Below are positions 10,327 through 20,906 of a stretch of DNA of 64,000 nt, piece after piece. The stretch covers positions 4,340,001 to 4,404,000 of the forward strand of contig JAPTYO010000017.1 in assembly GCA_036873135.1 (NCBI GenBank), read 5' to 3'. Origin of the DNA: Clarkia xantiana subsp. parviflora. Lineage: Eukaryota; Streptophyta; Magnoliopsida; Myrtales; Onagraceae. Position numbers and translations under genes: made by a program. Positions within the stretch are counted from its first letter, which is position 1; every line of letters begins with the position of its first letter. Below the pieces are notes generated by a model. It worked only from the letters and a program-made list of their open reading frames with translations. It was not told the DNA's origin and did no database searches.

Positions 10327-11331
10327 TATTAAGCCGCCGCGAAGGGCGCAAATTGTCTATCAATAAGATCCGATGTAAGCCTATTTTGAGTTATTTATGA
10401 ATAAAAGAAGTTGCTTCCGATCAAATTGCTTTTAGATTTATTCTAACTGTTAGTAAGACGTCCTGAAGGACGCGACAAAAGCCTTCCGAGGTACGATAAA
10501 AGCCTTCCGAGGTATGCGTAAGTCGTCTATATGATGCGGCCAAAAGCCTTAACAGGTATGGACAAAAGCCCTACGGGGTACATGTAAGTCGTCTATATGA
10601 TGCAACCAAAAGCCTAGGTACGAAAAGGCCCTGATGGGTCCGTGTAAGTCGTCTATATGACGCGACCAAAAGCCTTAACGGGTACGAAAAGGCCCTGATG
10701 GGTCCGTGTAAGTCGTCTATATGACGCGACCAAAAGCCTTAACGGGTACGAAAAAGCCTTAACAGGTCCGCGTAAGTCGTCTATATGATGCGGCCAAAAG
10801 TCTTAACGGGTATGAAAAAGCCTTAACAGGTCCGCGATAAAAGCCTCAAAGGATACGATAAAATCATCTTAACGATGTACGATTGGACGAGAAGCCTTAA
10901 GTGGTGAAGTCCCGATTTTGGACGAGAAGCCTTAAGTGGTGAAGTCCCGATTGGACGAGAAGCCTTAAGTGGTGAAGTCCCGATTGGACGAGAAACCTTA
11001 AGTGGTGAAGTCCCGATTGGACGAGAAGCCTTAAGTGGTGAAGTCCCGATTGGACGAGAAACCTTAAGTGGTGAAGTCCCGATTGGACGAGAAACCTTAA
11101 GTGGTGAAGTCCCGAGTCAAACGTCGGAAGGACGTATGGAGTAACCTCAAATGGTGCATCGGAACGTTCTGAGTAACGAGTTTAAAGCCGCTTTAGATAA
11201 GTGCAAATGATTATCGAAACCAAAACAGATGAAAGAAATTCCTTATATAAAGGCTCGAAGGCCAAAGGGGGTCCGATACAAAGGATAAAGAAGACAAGGA
11301 GAAAAATTACAAGGACTAAAAATATAGAGCA
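10327..11331 (+). repeat. Post-integrase spacer with two tandem arrays
   Basis: No gene is present. From about 10519 to 10860 a unit of 60-67 bp (opening aagtcgtctatatgacgcga) recurs about five times. From 10883 to about 11115 a 33-bp unit containing gaagccttaagtggtgaag recurs seven times with few changes. The core ccttaagtggtg also recurs, in other unit lengths, in the same place in elements 2 and 3. Confidence 0.9.
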
Positions 11332-11739
11332 TTAAGCTTGGTCCTTATTGGCGGCATCAACAGGAGTTGGGTCCACGGAGTTGGTAGCAGAAGGCTCCAC
11401 AGGGTCAGCCGTTGGAGGAATGGCTACCGGAATCAGGGGATCAAGGAGTTTCCGATGAAGAAGTAGCTCCTTTTCACTCTGAACTTGTGGTATGCATTTC
11501 CGGCCTTGAGCATCGGCCTCTTTGGTGGAAATGATACATCCTTCCCGGAGAGCTGCATCATAAGCAGTGCTGAAAATTTCGTTCAGAACATAGTCGAAGT
11601 TGAAAGGCTTCCTTCCCTCGAAACCAGATCCACTATCTGAAATCAGCCATTGAAAGGAAGGTTAGGTTTATTCGAAAAACTACAATCAAGCTAAGTAAAG
11701 ATGAAGGCAAACGATAGAGAAGGAAACCTTACCAGACAT
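11332..11739 (-). CDS. Antisense accessory gene, short spliced form (element 1)
   Basis: It lies on the strand opposite gag-pol, between integrase spacer and 3' LTR. ATG at 11739 gives ATG-TCT-G, followed at once by a GTAAGG donor. The intron is 11637-11732 (96 bp, ending TTTCAG). The spliced frame is open for 103 codons to TAA at 11332-11334. The N-terminal ~36 residues (SDSGSGFEGRKPF, STAYDAALREGC) match the long protein of element 2. The middle, ADAQGRKCIPQVQSE, is a shifted-frame product of an internal deletion. The last ~35 residues (DPVEPSATNS ... NKDQA) return to the long protein's C-terminus in frame. The function is unknown. An intact frame here contrasts with the ruined gag-pol. The frame could still be open by chance. 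Confidence 0.7.
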
Positions 11740-11856
11740 GGTAAAGTCTTGAATTACTTGAAGAGCAAAAGACATAGGGAGAAGAAACTTCGGGTTCAAA
11801 AATGGATGCACTTCCAAAAATGAAGACAGTGAAGAAGAATAGTGCCAGGGTGTTAG

Positions 11857-11864
11857 CTTTTATA
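11857..11864 (-). promoter_or_regulatory. TATA box of the antisense gene (element 1)
   Basis: On the minus strand TATAAAAG lies 125 bases upstream of the antisense ATG. TATAAAA also stands 158 and 166 bases upstream of the equivalent ATGs in elements 2 and 3, so the gene appears to have its own promoter, separate from the LTR. Confidence 0.6.
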
Positions 11865-12328
11865 AGCAAAAGGACAAACTGGACGGACTTAATCTGGACC
11901 ATTGAAGACGAAACGATTCAATCTTGACCGTTGAAGACTGAGGGACGGTACAGAAAAGACGTTGGTGACGTAATGAGTGCCTTTTTCAGAACGCAACAGT
12001 CACGCTGATGTATCGTTTCATAATCCTAGCATTTAATGCTGCGATAACCGAGGAGTCTCCTCGGGTCTGACAACTGTCCACAGAGTCCAGTGGGCCCAAG
12101 GTAATCATGAGTGAGAGACTCTGTTATACAACAATCACACGCAAGGCAAAAACCTCCGACGGTGGTATCGGAGGGTATGAAGACAAAAGCCTCTGATTGA
12201 GGTATCAAGAATGCAAAGGTAAAAGCCCCCGACGGCGGTATCGGGAGGAGGTGTGAAGACAAAAGCCTCCGACAAAGAGGTCAGAAGATCTGAACTTAAA
12301 GACATGACGAACTAAAAGTCCCCCATGT

Positions 12329-12340
12329 CTTGGGGGCAAA
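12329..12340 (+). other. Polypurine tract of element 1
   Basis: cttgggggcaaa directly precedes the 3' LTR. It is the usual plus-strand primer of plant gypsy elements, and the same tract, reversed, abuts the LTRs of elements 2 and 3. Confidence 0.85.
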
Positions 12341-13101
12341 TGATGGGTTCCGATGTAATCGTTAGCCCCGTTAACAGCCAATGGACGGCGAATAGGTCCA
12401 GTGGGCCTCGTGAAAAACCTGGAAGGCCCAGAGGCCCAGTATTAAGGGTCCCGACGATAGCGGCCCCGACACATGAGCTAGATGCTCCCGACAAGAAGCC
12501 TCTGAGTAGGCCCCGATATGCCTTAGTAAAGGCCCCGATAATAAAGCCCCGCAGAGGCTTGACCCGTCCCGTAGAGACTGAAGGTCCTGGGTGGTGATCT
12601 AGAATGAGACAACTCTGGAGTCTCCGACAGGAGTCGGGACTTGTGATCAGAGGATAAAGACCGAGAAACCCGCCTACTAGATAGAGTAGTAGGAGACGGT
12701 TAGAGATAAGGATAAATCCCCCGAGATACGCAGGGCGTGCCCGAGATACGCGGAGTACGGGTAAGATACGCGGAGCGTGGGGCGAGATATATGGAATCCC
12801 AGCCGAGATATACGGAATCGTGGCGAGATACACGGAATCATGGGCACAACGACCAAGCATGGTCACAGGTAACTGGGCAACTCCTGCTCCTATATAAGGG
12901 AGGAAGTTACCCCAGAAAACGCATACTCTATAATACGCACTTAGAATACTGCTGCCACCCCATTGATTGTATACTCATTTAAGCATCGGAGAGGGATTCT
13001 GGGTCACCACCCAGGTCATCCCCTTTTGCAGGATTACGCGGAGCCCAGGAGTCCAGAGCATTCCGTCAATGACGTAACGGAGCTTCGCCCGTGATCCAAC
13101 A
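12341..13101 (+). repeat. 3' LTR of element 1 (761 bp)
   Basis: This is the partner of the LTR at 4160-4918, about 99% identical by hand alignment. It holds the same tandem motifs, TATA box and CATTTAAGCATCGGAGAGGG (12976-12995). Confidence 0.95.
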
Positions 13102-13106
13102 CTAGG

Positions 13107-13206
13107 GTTCATTCTTAAGGTTTTAGAAAAAATCATCAAAAGAGTATAACACTTGTTATGTTTTTATTGGCTTGGTGTAAACACCAAGCTTACACAATAA
13201 TTTCCC
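13107..13206. mobile_element. MITE, right arm
   Basis: This is the inverted partner of 4082-4159, with the near-perfect hairpin cttggtgtaaacaccaag at 13171-13188. It ends at the repeat cccaacaccac (13205-13215), which also stands left of the other arm. Confidence 0.7.
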
Positions 13207-13215
13207 CAACACCAC

Positions 13216-13680
13216 GTCGTATGCACATATTATGAAGAACCATACAGGATTTATTTTCTTAAAAAATTAATAATAAATAAACTATAACCAGATAAATTAT
13301 TAATTAGTATTGCTATAAGTGTCAGTCAAGACTCAAGATATTCGTAAACTACTCGGGATTGACTCGGTCAATATTCGGCTTACTAAATTTCGAGTTAAGT
13401 ACGAGTAAATTTATGCTCGACTCGAGAGGTTTTCTAGCGTTGAAACCCCTAGAAAGTAAATAAGCTTGGTGATAAGAAAAGTTCATCTCTAAAGTAGACA
13501 AATATGAATAGACTTAAAGAAAAATGAAGGCGTCACCATGAGAGACAAAGGTGTCATCCTAAAAGGTAACTCCATATCAAGGAAAGTAATGCCCTACAAA
13601 AGTTTAAACACTCAAGTCGACGACTTAAGCAAGATAAAGGAATACATAGAGAAAAAATGCATAGAGGGCGGCGTCCAAAG
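13216..13680. other. AT-rich stretch; left limit of element F not resolved
   Basis: No gene was seen. Part of this may already be the U3 of element F, whose 5' boundary I could not fix. Confidence 0.4.
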
Positions 13681-14303
13681 AATCATTTTCTTCTAAGGAT
13701 GTAAGGTGGCGATCTGCTTATTACCGACTCCAGGAGAAAACATTTACTCCTAAGAAAGGTAATGTGGCGACCTGCTTATCACCAGCTTTGAGAAAATATT
13801 TCCTCCTAAGGAAAGTAAGGTAGCGACCTGCTTGTAAACAACTTCGAGGAAACCTCCCTTCCTAAGGAAGAGGATGCGGCGACCTGCTTGTCACCAACTT
13901 CATTGATGCCTCCCCTCCTAAGTAAGACAAGATGGCGACATGTGTATCACCAGCTGAGTCCTTACTTCCAATTTCCACCAATCAGGAAAAGGCGGCTACC
14001 GCCCCTGACGACCAACCATAGAAATGGACTGCCACCACTCAAATTCGGTTTAAAGACTCATTTAAATAGTAAGATATTTACATTCATTTACAAGATTCCT
14101 ATTTATAATTCACTTATACAAATTTAAACTTTAGAGTTCAATGATGGGAAAAAGCCCCCACACGATCCCTCTTGCAGGTCATGCAAAGAAAGTACCGCCA
14201 AGAAGGTCAAGCTAGCCCAAAAAGCTTAGAACTTCAGAGAGGCGCTCAGGCAAGACCGAAAGAGTTAAATCCAAGCTTATACAGACTTTGACGATCCAAC
14301 ATT

Positions 14304-14320
14304 TGGACCGTATGTGGGAA
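14304..14320 (+). other. Primer-binding site of element F (diverged)
   Basis: tggaccgtatgtgggaa follows the LTR end ccaaca with two intervening bases. It differs from the tggcgccgtctgtgggaa of elements 1-3 at a few positions. Confidence 0.65.
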
Positions 14321-14336
14321 TCCTAATCAAAAAGTC

Positions 14337-15849
14337 ATGGCTCTACAGAGAGATAGGTCAAGGATGGAAGGAGTCACCTATGGACCTTCGGAAAGTCTAT
14401 CTAGATACTTTGATCGTTTAAAAAAGGGTCCATCACCGAACCAGTGAATAGTACATTGATGGTGAGTTTATTTGAGCATTCTTCAGAGGCCTAGGACCCA
14501 TGCCTCGTCCTATAAGAATCACCAGAGTGACAAATTCCGTGGAAAGATTGGAAGACCTCGCTCAGAGGGTTAGGCAGTTCATCCAGCAAGAGCAATCCTA
14601 GAAAATTCCCATTGAGCAAATGGGATTCCCTGGCCAGGAGACCTTTGAGGCTCCAATGGTAAATGAGCCCATGCCCCCTCGTGATAGACGTTTCCAACAG
14701 GTCTACTAAAGGATAGAAGCACTAAATCTATCTTGGAGGAGGCGCCACATTAAAGGATATTGTGCGTACCGCCATATGGTAGGGAACAGTACAACATACC
14801 GTATTTACCTCAGGAGAGAGGAGGAATTTCAACAGAAGAAATCCAGAGGCGGGATCATCACGAATCTCATCAATCCAGAAGATGGGCGACACCTAGAGAC
14901 AATGAAATCAACGTCTCGTAAGGAGAATTTGCTTCAGAAGGAGAGTCATGTGCCGCTAGAGAGGCCTACGCCACCTAAGACATCGTCAAGGCTGACCCAA
15001 GGAAAAGAGCTTGGGAGTTAGATCCCATCTCCATTACCTTCTAACCTGTCAAATTGATGGTTGTGACCAAGCCCCACGAAGACGCCATGGAGGTAACAAC
15101 AAGGATCAATGGTTTTGAGGTAAAATGAGTATTATTTGATAGAGGAAGTTCGACAATGTTCTAGCATTTGAAGTCCTCTCCACTATGGGATACCCTAAGG
15201 AAGATTGGTTAGAAATGAACTCTATGTTGGTTGGTTTTACAAGAAGAACGACCTACCCATTGGGCGCCACTCGACTTCCCATAATTTTGGCGTAGGGGTT
15301 GAAAGCAATCCATATATAACTCTTGTTTTGTCGACACCATGACCACGTACAACACCATTTTCGGAGAACGACGCTCAATGCCAACTACATTGTCCCCTCT
15401 ACTGCCCCCCAAGTTATGAGATTCCCCCCCCCCCCCCCCCCCCCCCATGGAGTAGGAAAACTCAGAGGTGACTAGCTTATGTTCAGACGGTGTTATGTCA
15501 ACACTTTGCGACGACACAACCAAAGGAAAACCTTATCTAACATCAGTGGCGATGATCCCCAGGAGGAAGGTGTGCGTCCAGCCCCAATGTAAGAGTTGGT
15601 AGACATCGAGATCGATGGCTTTGAAAAGTTGGTTAGGATCAGGTCGGCGTTACCACAAGAACTCATCGACGAAATAACTTCACTCCTAAGGTAATACAAG
15701 GATATTTTCTTCTGGAAGCCAAGCGACATGACCGAATTAGTCTCAACATTATCTCCCACGAGCTGAAAATCAATCCACCAGTGAAGCTGATAGCCTGGAG
15801 AAGAAGGTCAATGGGTTTCGATAAAAGCGGCGATACATTAGGATGTCGG
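14337..15849 (+). pseudogene. Element F gag-protease-RT fragment
   Basis: From the ATG giving MALQRDRSRMEG, pieces of a Tat Gag-Pol can be followed with many stops and frame changes. They are a gag segment (SVERLEDLAQRVRQF, about 14530-14580), a protease remnant (HEDAMEVTTRINGFEVK then LFDRGSS, about 15080-15160), and the protease-RT linker (VGKLRGD, RRCYVNTLRR, LVDIEIDGFEKLVRIRSAL, DIFFWKPSDM, about 15450-15730). The protease active site reads DRGSS instead of DGGSS. A run of 25 C (15424-15448) interrupts the linker. The blocks align in order with element 2, which supports the assignment. Nothing here can be functional. Confidence 0.8.
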
Positions 15850-16288
15850 TGTTGACATTTGGTGTAAATAGGCCTCTGTAATAGGAGCCCGTTAATATAA
15901 GCCAACATGTTAAGTCTAAATTGGGATATGTCACATAAGTGATTTTGGGTCAGGCCAAAATCTCCATGGGCCGTGTGTGGCCCAAAATTTGGTAAACCCT
16001 TTTACATGGTATTTCGGCCAAACTATAGGGAAAACCGTAGGTGGGCTTTGGTCATCTCCTCTTATAAATAGGAGGTGCTAGGGGATTTCTTAAGAATTAC
16101 TTTCTTCCTTTTAGTTGAGACAAAAGAAATACCCTCTCTCTCACATCAAAGTTTCGGCTTAACCATTCCTCACCCAAGGTGGTGTCGAAATTGTGTTAAC
16201 AATTTACAACAGAAACCCATCCCAGCAACCGGATTGAAGAGACTTTGCTGTGGAGACCATAGTCTGTGGATTTCCCTTAAAAAATGGT
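15850..16288 (+). repeat. 5' LTR of element D, first part
   Basis: It starts TGTTGACATT and has a TATA box (tataaata, 16063-16070) followed by a pyrimidine-rich start region. It is cut by element C after ...aaaaaatggt. With 54056-54210 the LTR would be about 594 bp. Confidence 0.8.
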
Positions 16289-16875
16289 TGTAAGTATATG
16301 GTAATGGGCGTTGTAATTGGTAGCCCATAATATATATAGTTTACTTAATGAACTTGGGTAAATGTCGCATTAAGGTAATTGGGCTAGACCCAAATCCCAA
16401 TTGACATGGGAGGCCCAAAATACATAGGCCGGCCGAAACCCTAGGTGGGGTAAAATGGACTTTTGTCCACTTTACTCCTCCTATAAATAAGAGGTGTTAG
16501 GGGATTTTTAGGGTTAATCATAATTCCCTCACAAGATTATTTTAGAGAGAAAAACCCTCCCCCATAAACCCTAGTTTCGGCCGAACCATTACCCTCACTA
16601 ATGGTGTGCCAAAATTCCTTCGAGCAAACTTCTCCAGAGATCTGTTCCCGTGCCAATAATCGATTAGAGGCTTCGCTGTGGAGCTTGCACCACGTAGGGC
16701 TTCTCTAACAAGAATCTCTACGGGTCCCGACCAGAGGATCGGGAACTCCCTTCAGAGAAGATCTTAGGTCTACGGATCATCCTAAAGGTATGTGTGAATC
16801 TTCCGCTGCGTAATTCCGATTACTAGCATGTACCTTGTTTTAGTATCCGTAGTGATTACTCCCCGTAATCTAACA
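16289..16875 (+). repeat. 5' LTR of element C
   Basis: It runs from TGTAAGTATATGG to CCGTAATCTAACA, with a TATA box at 16482-16489. Confidence 0.9.
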
Positions 16876-16876
16876 G

Positions 16877-16888
16877 TGGTTTCAGAGC
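16877..16888 (+). other. Primer-binding site of element C (tRNA-Met type)
   Basis: tggtttcagagc follows the LTR by one base. It differs by one base from TGGTATCAGAGC, the common plant initiator tRNA-Met site. Confidence 0.85.
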
Positions 16889-18967
16889 CTGTGTTAGAAG
16901 TTCATGATTTTGATAAATTGACGTTCTTGAAATTTAAATATGAAATCCGAAATTTAAAAAGGAAAAATTTAAAATTTTCGATTTTAAGGGTTCTTGGTGA
17001 AACCGAAATTTCCATGATGTTTTCGGTTAAAATTGATGTTCATGATCTTCAAGAAAAGTATAATATTTATCAAAATAAAACATTGTATTGTAGATCTTAT
17101 TAAAATTTGATCTTAAAATTTGACCACTTGTTCCCAATTTTAGTGTTTTGGTCGAAACCCTAGGTAAATTACAAGGTAAAATTTTAAATTTTTTAAGCAC
17201 CAAGGGACAAAATTTTCGGCCACTATATTAAAATAATATTGTTTCCCATATTTTAATTTTTAATTAAGGTAACAATATATCTATAATTGGGAACATAATG
17301 ATAGATTCACATAAATATATAGAAATATATATCACTATCGATATATCTAAATTTGATAGATCTTATTGCCTAAAAGATTGAGAAAATATATTGTCAGTAT
17401 ATTTGTCACCATATTTAAGATATTGACATTGAATAAATATATATATTATATATCGTGCCGATTTTTACATATATATATATTGTTGATTGATTTAATCTTA
17501 TAGATTGAACCTAAGCAATAAATATACATATGCTTTTGTATGGTACGGAATTTATATAGATATATTTAATATTAAAAATTATTTTATATAATTAATGTTA
17601 CTTGGTGGCTAAGTTAGATATTTTTTGGACTTTAAAACCCTACTCGGGCCACAAGTAAACATTTCGGCCCAACCTTTGAAATTTTTTTTTTATTGGGCAG
17701 GTCCAATATATTAAACCGGGACGGATTTAAATCGAACCGGTTTTTCTCAATCGGTTCGACCTAATCGGGTCGGGTCGAACCGGGGTAATTAAGTGGATCT
17801 AACTGAACCGGTTTTGTGTGTTGAACCGAACCAAACCCTATTTTATTGGACCGGTTTAGATCGAACTAGATTTTAAATTTAAAAACCGAACCGAATCGGA
17901 TTTGCGGACCGGGCCGAACCGGGTTTTCTGAACCGGACCGAACCCGACCGAACCGGACCAAACCAAACCGAAATTGACTTAACCAAAATGATTTCAAAAC
18001 CGAATTCAAGTCAATTAAATAAAATAGAGTGGTCAAGTTTTAAAATCCAAATGTTTTTGAACCTCTAAACGGACTACACAGTGCTCATAGGTTTCTACCC
18101 TTTATGCCTTGTTTCGATTATGGGGATGGATCTCGGAGATACATGTTTTTGGGACTTGATTAATTAGAGGCCTGAATGAAAATGTTTATTATTCAATATA
18201 TATTAATGCATGATTAGAAATGTTGTCTTGACTTAGTCAAGCTAGCTGGATATTGCATGTTGTGGGCGGAGCCTTGGTTAAATATATGGAATGCGCACTA
18301 GGATAGACATGCTGTGGTGGTTGGAAATGCCTAGGATTCATATCTAGAATGTTGCGTAATTGAATATAAGCATGAGTTGCAAATCAGCCCCTAATGTTTA
18401 AATTATTTTAAAACCGAAAACCAGTCACCAAATATGTATGATTGTTGTGGAATTTTCATGTTTGACACGTATGCTAGAATGTTGAGGATGTAATCGCATT
18501 TGATAATTTACATGAAAGTAGAATTATATATGCAAGCATGAGTTCCTCGGAACATTAGACGCATGACGCGTAAGCATGAGTGTGATTTGTTTGATGAATG
18601 TTACTTGCGTATGATAATTTACATGGTTAGTAGAATTATAAATGCATGAATAAATTCATCGGAATATTTTCCAAAATACAAAGGGCCTTGGGAAAGCCAA
18701 GATCGGGTATGATTGTTTTAAAATTCTCATTCCGGTAATTTGCGATTAAAATCGTTTTAAAAGACTGGTCTATTGGATTGAAAACAGTGGTAATGTGAAC
18801 TCTTTCACAACCATCTTCCATTGGTTTACTGGTGGTCGGTTGGTTTAGATGACTGAGGAATCATTATATGTCAGATTCAATCTTAATAGATATCTGATGT
18901 ACGCAATTCTTTCTCAAAATGTTATTGTCTACCTAATATTTGCATGATTATCAAAGTGTTAGATTTT
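16889..18967 (+). other. Long leader of element C with degenerate ccgaacc repeats
   Basis: These 2.1 kb between PBS and gag show no open frame with family resemblance. At about 17700-17975 the sequence is a degenerate run of ccgaaccgg-type motifs. The leader of element D has a similar tract at about 54780-55085, so it is a family trait and not random decay. Confidence 0.7.
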
Positions 18968-19036
18968 ATGGCTAAATCGGTTCTCGTCTACAAGCCTCGC
19001 AATCTGAATGGTATGGATTATGATGCGTGCAGCGAA
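18968..19036 (+). pseudogene. Element C gag, first part (cut by element B)
   Basis: ATG at 18968 gives MAKSVLVYKPRNLNGMDYDA and breaks at 19036, where B's 5' LTR starts. The frame resumes at 48523 with YVRELLVAENIHKCID. Element D's uninterrupted gag (IPHNLDGMIYDE ... KYVWKLLSAADVEECI) shows that these two pieces belong together. Confidence 0.8.
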
Positions 19037-19666
19037 TGTTGGATATATGCCCAATTCAGGTTCGTATTTACATTCAGGACTTCCCAAACACATCGAAAAC
19101 AACAAACGGATCAGAAAAACAAACAACCGAGGAAAAAAACGGTCCGGACGCATCCGAATTGCCTTATGGCAAACCGGTCCTCCGGATTGCCTTAGGCAGT
19201 CCGGTCCGGTCCGGATTTCCCTAGGTGGTCCGGACCACGCCGGATGTCGAATCCAACGTAGTCCGGACGGTTAACGGGTACCGCATGCATCCTTTTGTAT
19301 CGTCCGAACACTGAGTAAAAGAATTCTCTTAGGCCAAACTTAAACAACCCTGACGACGGTTCTTACTTTCCTTTAAACCAGCATCGAACCGCACAACAAT
19401 CGCGTTCGGTTCTAAGGTTGCCTATAAATAGGAGACTTTGGATACCCATTTGGACACATTCTCTCATATATTCTCAAGAGATTTTGCCTAGAAGCTCTGA
19501 CCTCTCTCTAGGATTTTCTCTCTCTAGACTCTCATTTAAGCATCGGAGAGGGCTCAACCAGCACCATCCCCCACTCTCCGTGCTGGTTATTGTCCCGTGT
19601 GCATGTGATATCGCGCGAAGGAGATAAGCTTACCTTACCGACAAGCTTGCCCAGCTGTCAAACGTC
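19037..19666 (+). repeat. 5' LTR of element B, first part
   Basis: It starts TGTTGGATATATGCCC, has a TATA box at 19423-19430 (tataaata) and the shared motif CATTTAAGCATCGGAGAGGG at 19533-19552. It is cut by element 2 after ...gtcaaacgtc and resumes at 31029. Confidence 0.88.
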
Positions 19667-20363
19667 TGTTGGATCACGGTGGAACTCCGGTATGGACTTT
19701 GACGGCAATCCTTGCTCCTTTGCTCCACGTAATCCTGCAAGAGGGGATAGACCGGGCGGTGACCCAGAATCCCTCTCCGATGCTTAAATGAGTATCTCGT
19801 ATAACTGGCAAGCAGTAATCTCAAAGTGTATAAAACTCAACGTAAGTCTTTCTGAGGTGATCTCCTGCCCTTTTATAGGCAAAGAGATGCCTCAGGTACC
19901 TGGCGAACCGTTAGAGGTGGTTAGCTCGTATCCCGCATATCTCGGACGTGATCTCGCATATCTTAGCCATGCCCCGCGTATCTCGGCCACGCTCCGTGTA
20001 TCTTAACCACGTTCCGCGTATCTCGGCCACGCCCCGCATATTTTGGTCTTATCCTCTGATAACGAGTCCCGACTCCCGTCGGGGACTCCAGAGTTATCTC
20101 GTTGTGTCACCGCTCGGGGCCCCTCGTCATCGTGACAGGGCCAATCATTCTCAGGGATTCATCATCGGGGCCTACTTAAAGGCTTCTCATCGGGAGATTC
20201 TAGCTCAACCGTCGGGACCGACTCTGTCGGGACCTTGCTTCGTCGGGACTCCCTTCGTCGGGACCCTTCTCCTAGGTCATCTTGACCTTCATTTTGGGCC
20301 TGGTGGGCCTGTTTGCCGTTTCCTCGCCGTTAAAGGGCCTGACGGCTATAGTCGAACCCATCA
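19667..20363 (-). repeat. 3' LTR of element 2 (left copy)
   Basis: It has TG...CA ends, a TATA box on the minus strand (19871-19877), the shared motif (19771-19790, minus) and short repeats of the type cgtatctcggccacg at 19930-20045. These match, in reverse, the repeats of element 1's LTR. Confidence 0.94.
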
Positions 20364-20375
20364 TTTGCCCCCAAG
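20364..20375 (-). other. Polypurine tract of element 2
   Basis: On the minus strand cttgggggcaaa abuts the 3' LTR. Confidence 0.85.
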
Positions 20376-20748
20376 ACATGAGGGACTTTTAGTTCGTCGT
20401 GTCTTCCAACTCCCGATCTTCCAATACTAGAGTCGGGGATCTTTTCCTTGGTTCAGTTACTCAGTTTATCAGTCTTCTCCTCCACGTTTCCTCAGGGTTT
20501 TGTAGATAACTGTTATATCCCAGGGGTCTCCTCGGTTTCCTAGTGCATTAAATGCTGTAGATAATGGAGTGACGTTTTCGGCCCACGTAACTGATTTTTC
20601 GCGCCTGTCCTTTTCTGAAAAGTGCTTTTCATGCCGTTTCATCATTACGCCCGTTGTCCTTCTGCACGTTTCATCTCAACGGTCCAGATTAAGACTCTTC
20701 GACTTCGACGACTCGGATCGAAGTGTCCTTTCAACCGTCTTCTTCGAC

Positions 20749-20755
20749 TATAAAA
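20749..20755 (+). promoter_or_regulatory. TATA box of the long antisense gene (element 2)
   Basis: tataaaa in the context gactataaaacccta lies 158 bases before the ATG. The near-identical context ctataaaaccctaa occurs in element 3 at 33472. Confidence 0.65.
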
Positions 20756-20906
20756 CCCTAGCCATGGTCACAATTTAACTTTTACCGTCTTCGAATTCTC
20801 AAAAGCTCTCTGCGATTCCAAGCTCTGTGATTTCGAAGGTCTTTGGAGTTTCCCCGATCATCTTTCCGGCGACGTTTCGCTCATCTCCTTCAACCTCTAC
20901 TTCATC

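Larger units (their letters stand above)
4160..13101 (+). mobile_element. Tat-lineage Ty3/gypsy element 1, complete but defective
   Basis: This LTR retrotransposon of 8,942 bp is bounded by TG...CA LTRs and a perfect 5-bp duplication, CTAGG (4155-4159 and 13102-13106). Order: 5' LTR, PBS, gag, protease, RT, RNase H, second RNase H, integrase, repeat-rich spacer, antisense accessory gene, polypurine tract, 3' LTR. The dual RNase H, the CHHC gag knuckle and the absence of a chromodomain place it in the Tat branch. By hand alignment the LTRs differ at 8 substitutions and one 2-bp indel over ~760 bp (about 1%). If plant intergenic DNA changes at 1.3e-8 per site per year (an assumed rate), insertion was about 0.4 million years ago. 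Gag-pol has several stops, frameshifts and a gag deletion. Confidence 0.95.
13681..15849 (+). mobile_element. Tat-type gypsy element F, 5' part, heavily decayed
   Basis: The right end of an LTR (...gacgatccaaca, ending 14301) is followed by a primer site and a gag-protease-like region in the same order as element 1. The element stops at 15849, where copia element D begins. Five imperfect ~60-bp repeats containing ggcgacctgctt lie at 13690-13960 within the presumed LTR. The start coordinate is approximate, because no TG start or duplicated target site could be recognised. Its remaining 3' part, if it survives, lies beyond D and outside the window. It is the oldest layer of the stack. Confidence 0.7.

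Noticed and set aside
10883..11117. Regular 33-bp repeats that could suggest a CRISPR array
   Set aside because: Units are directly adjacent with no variable spacers, lie inside a plant retrotransposon, and share a core with arrays in sister elements.
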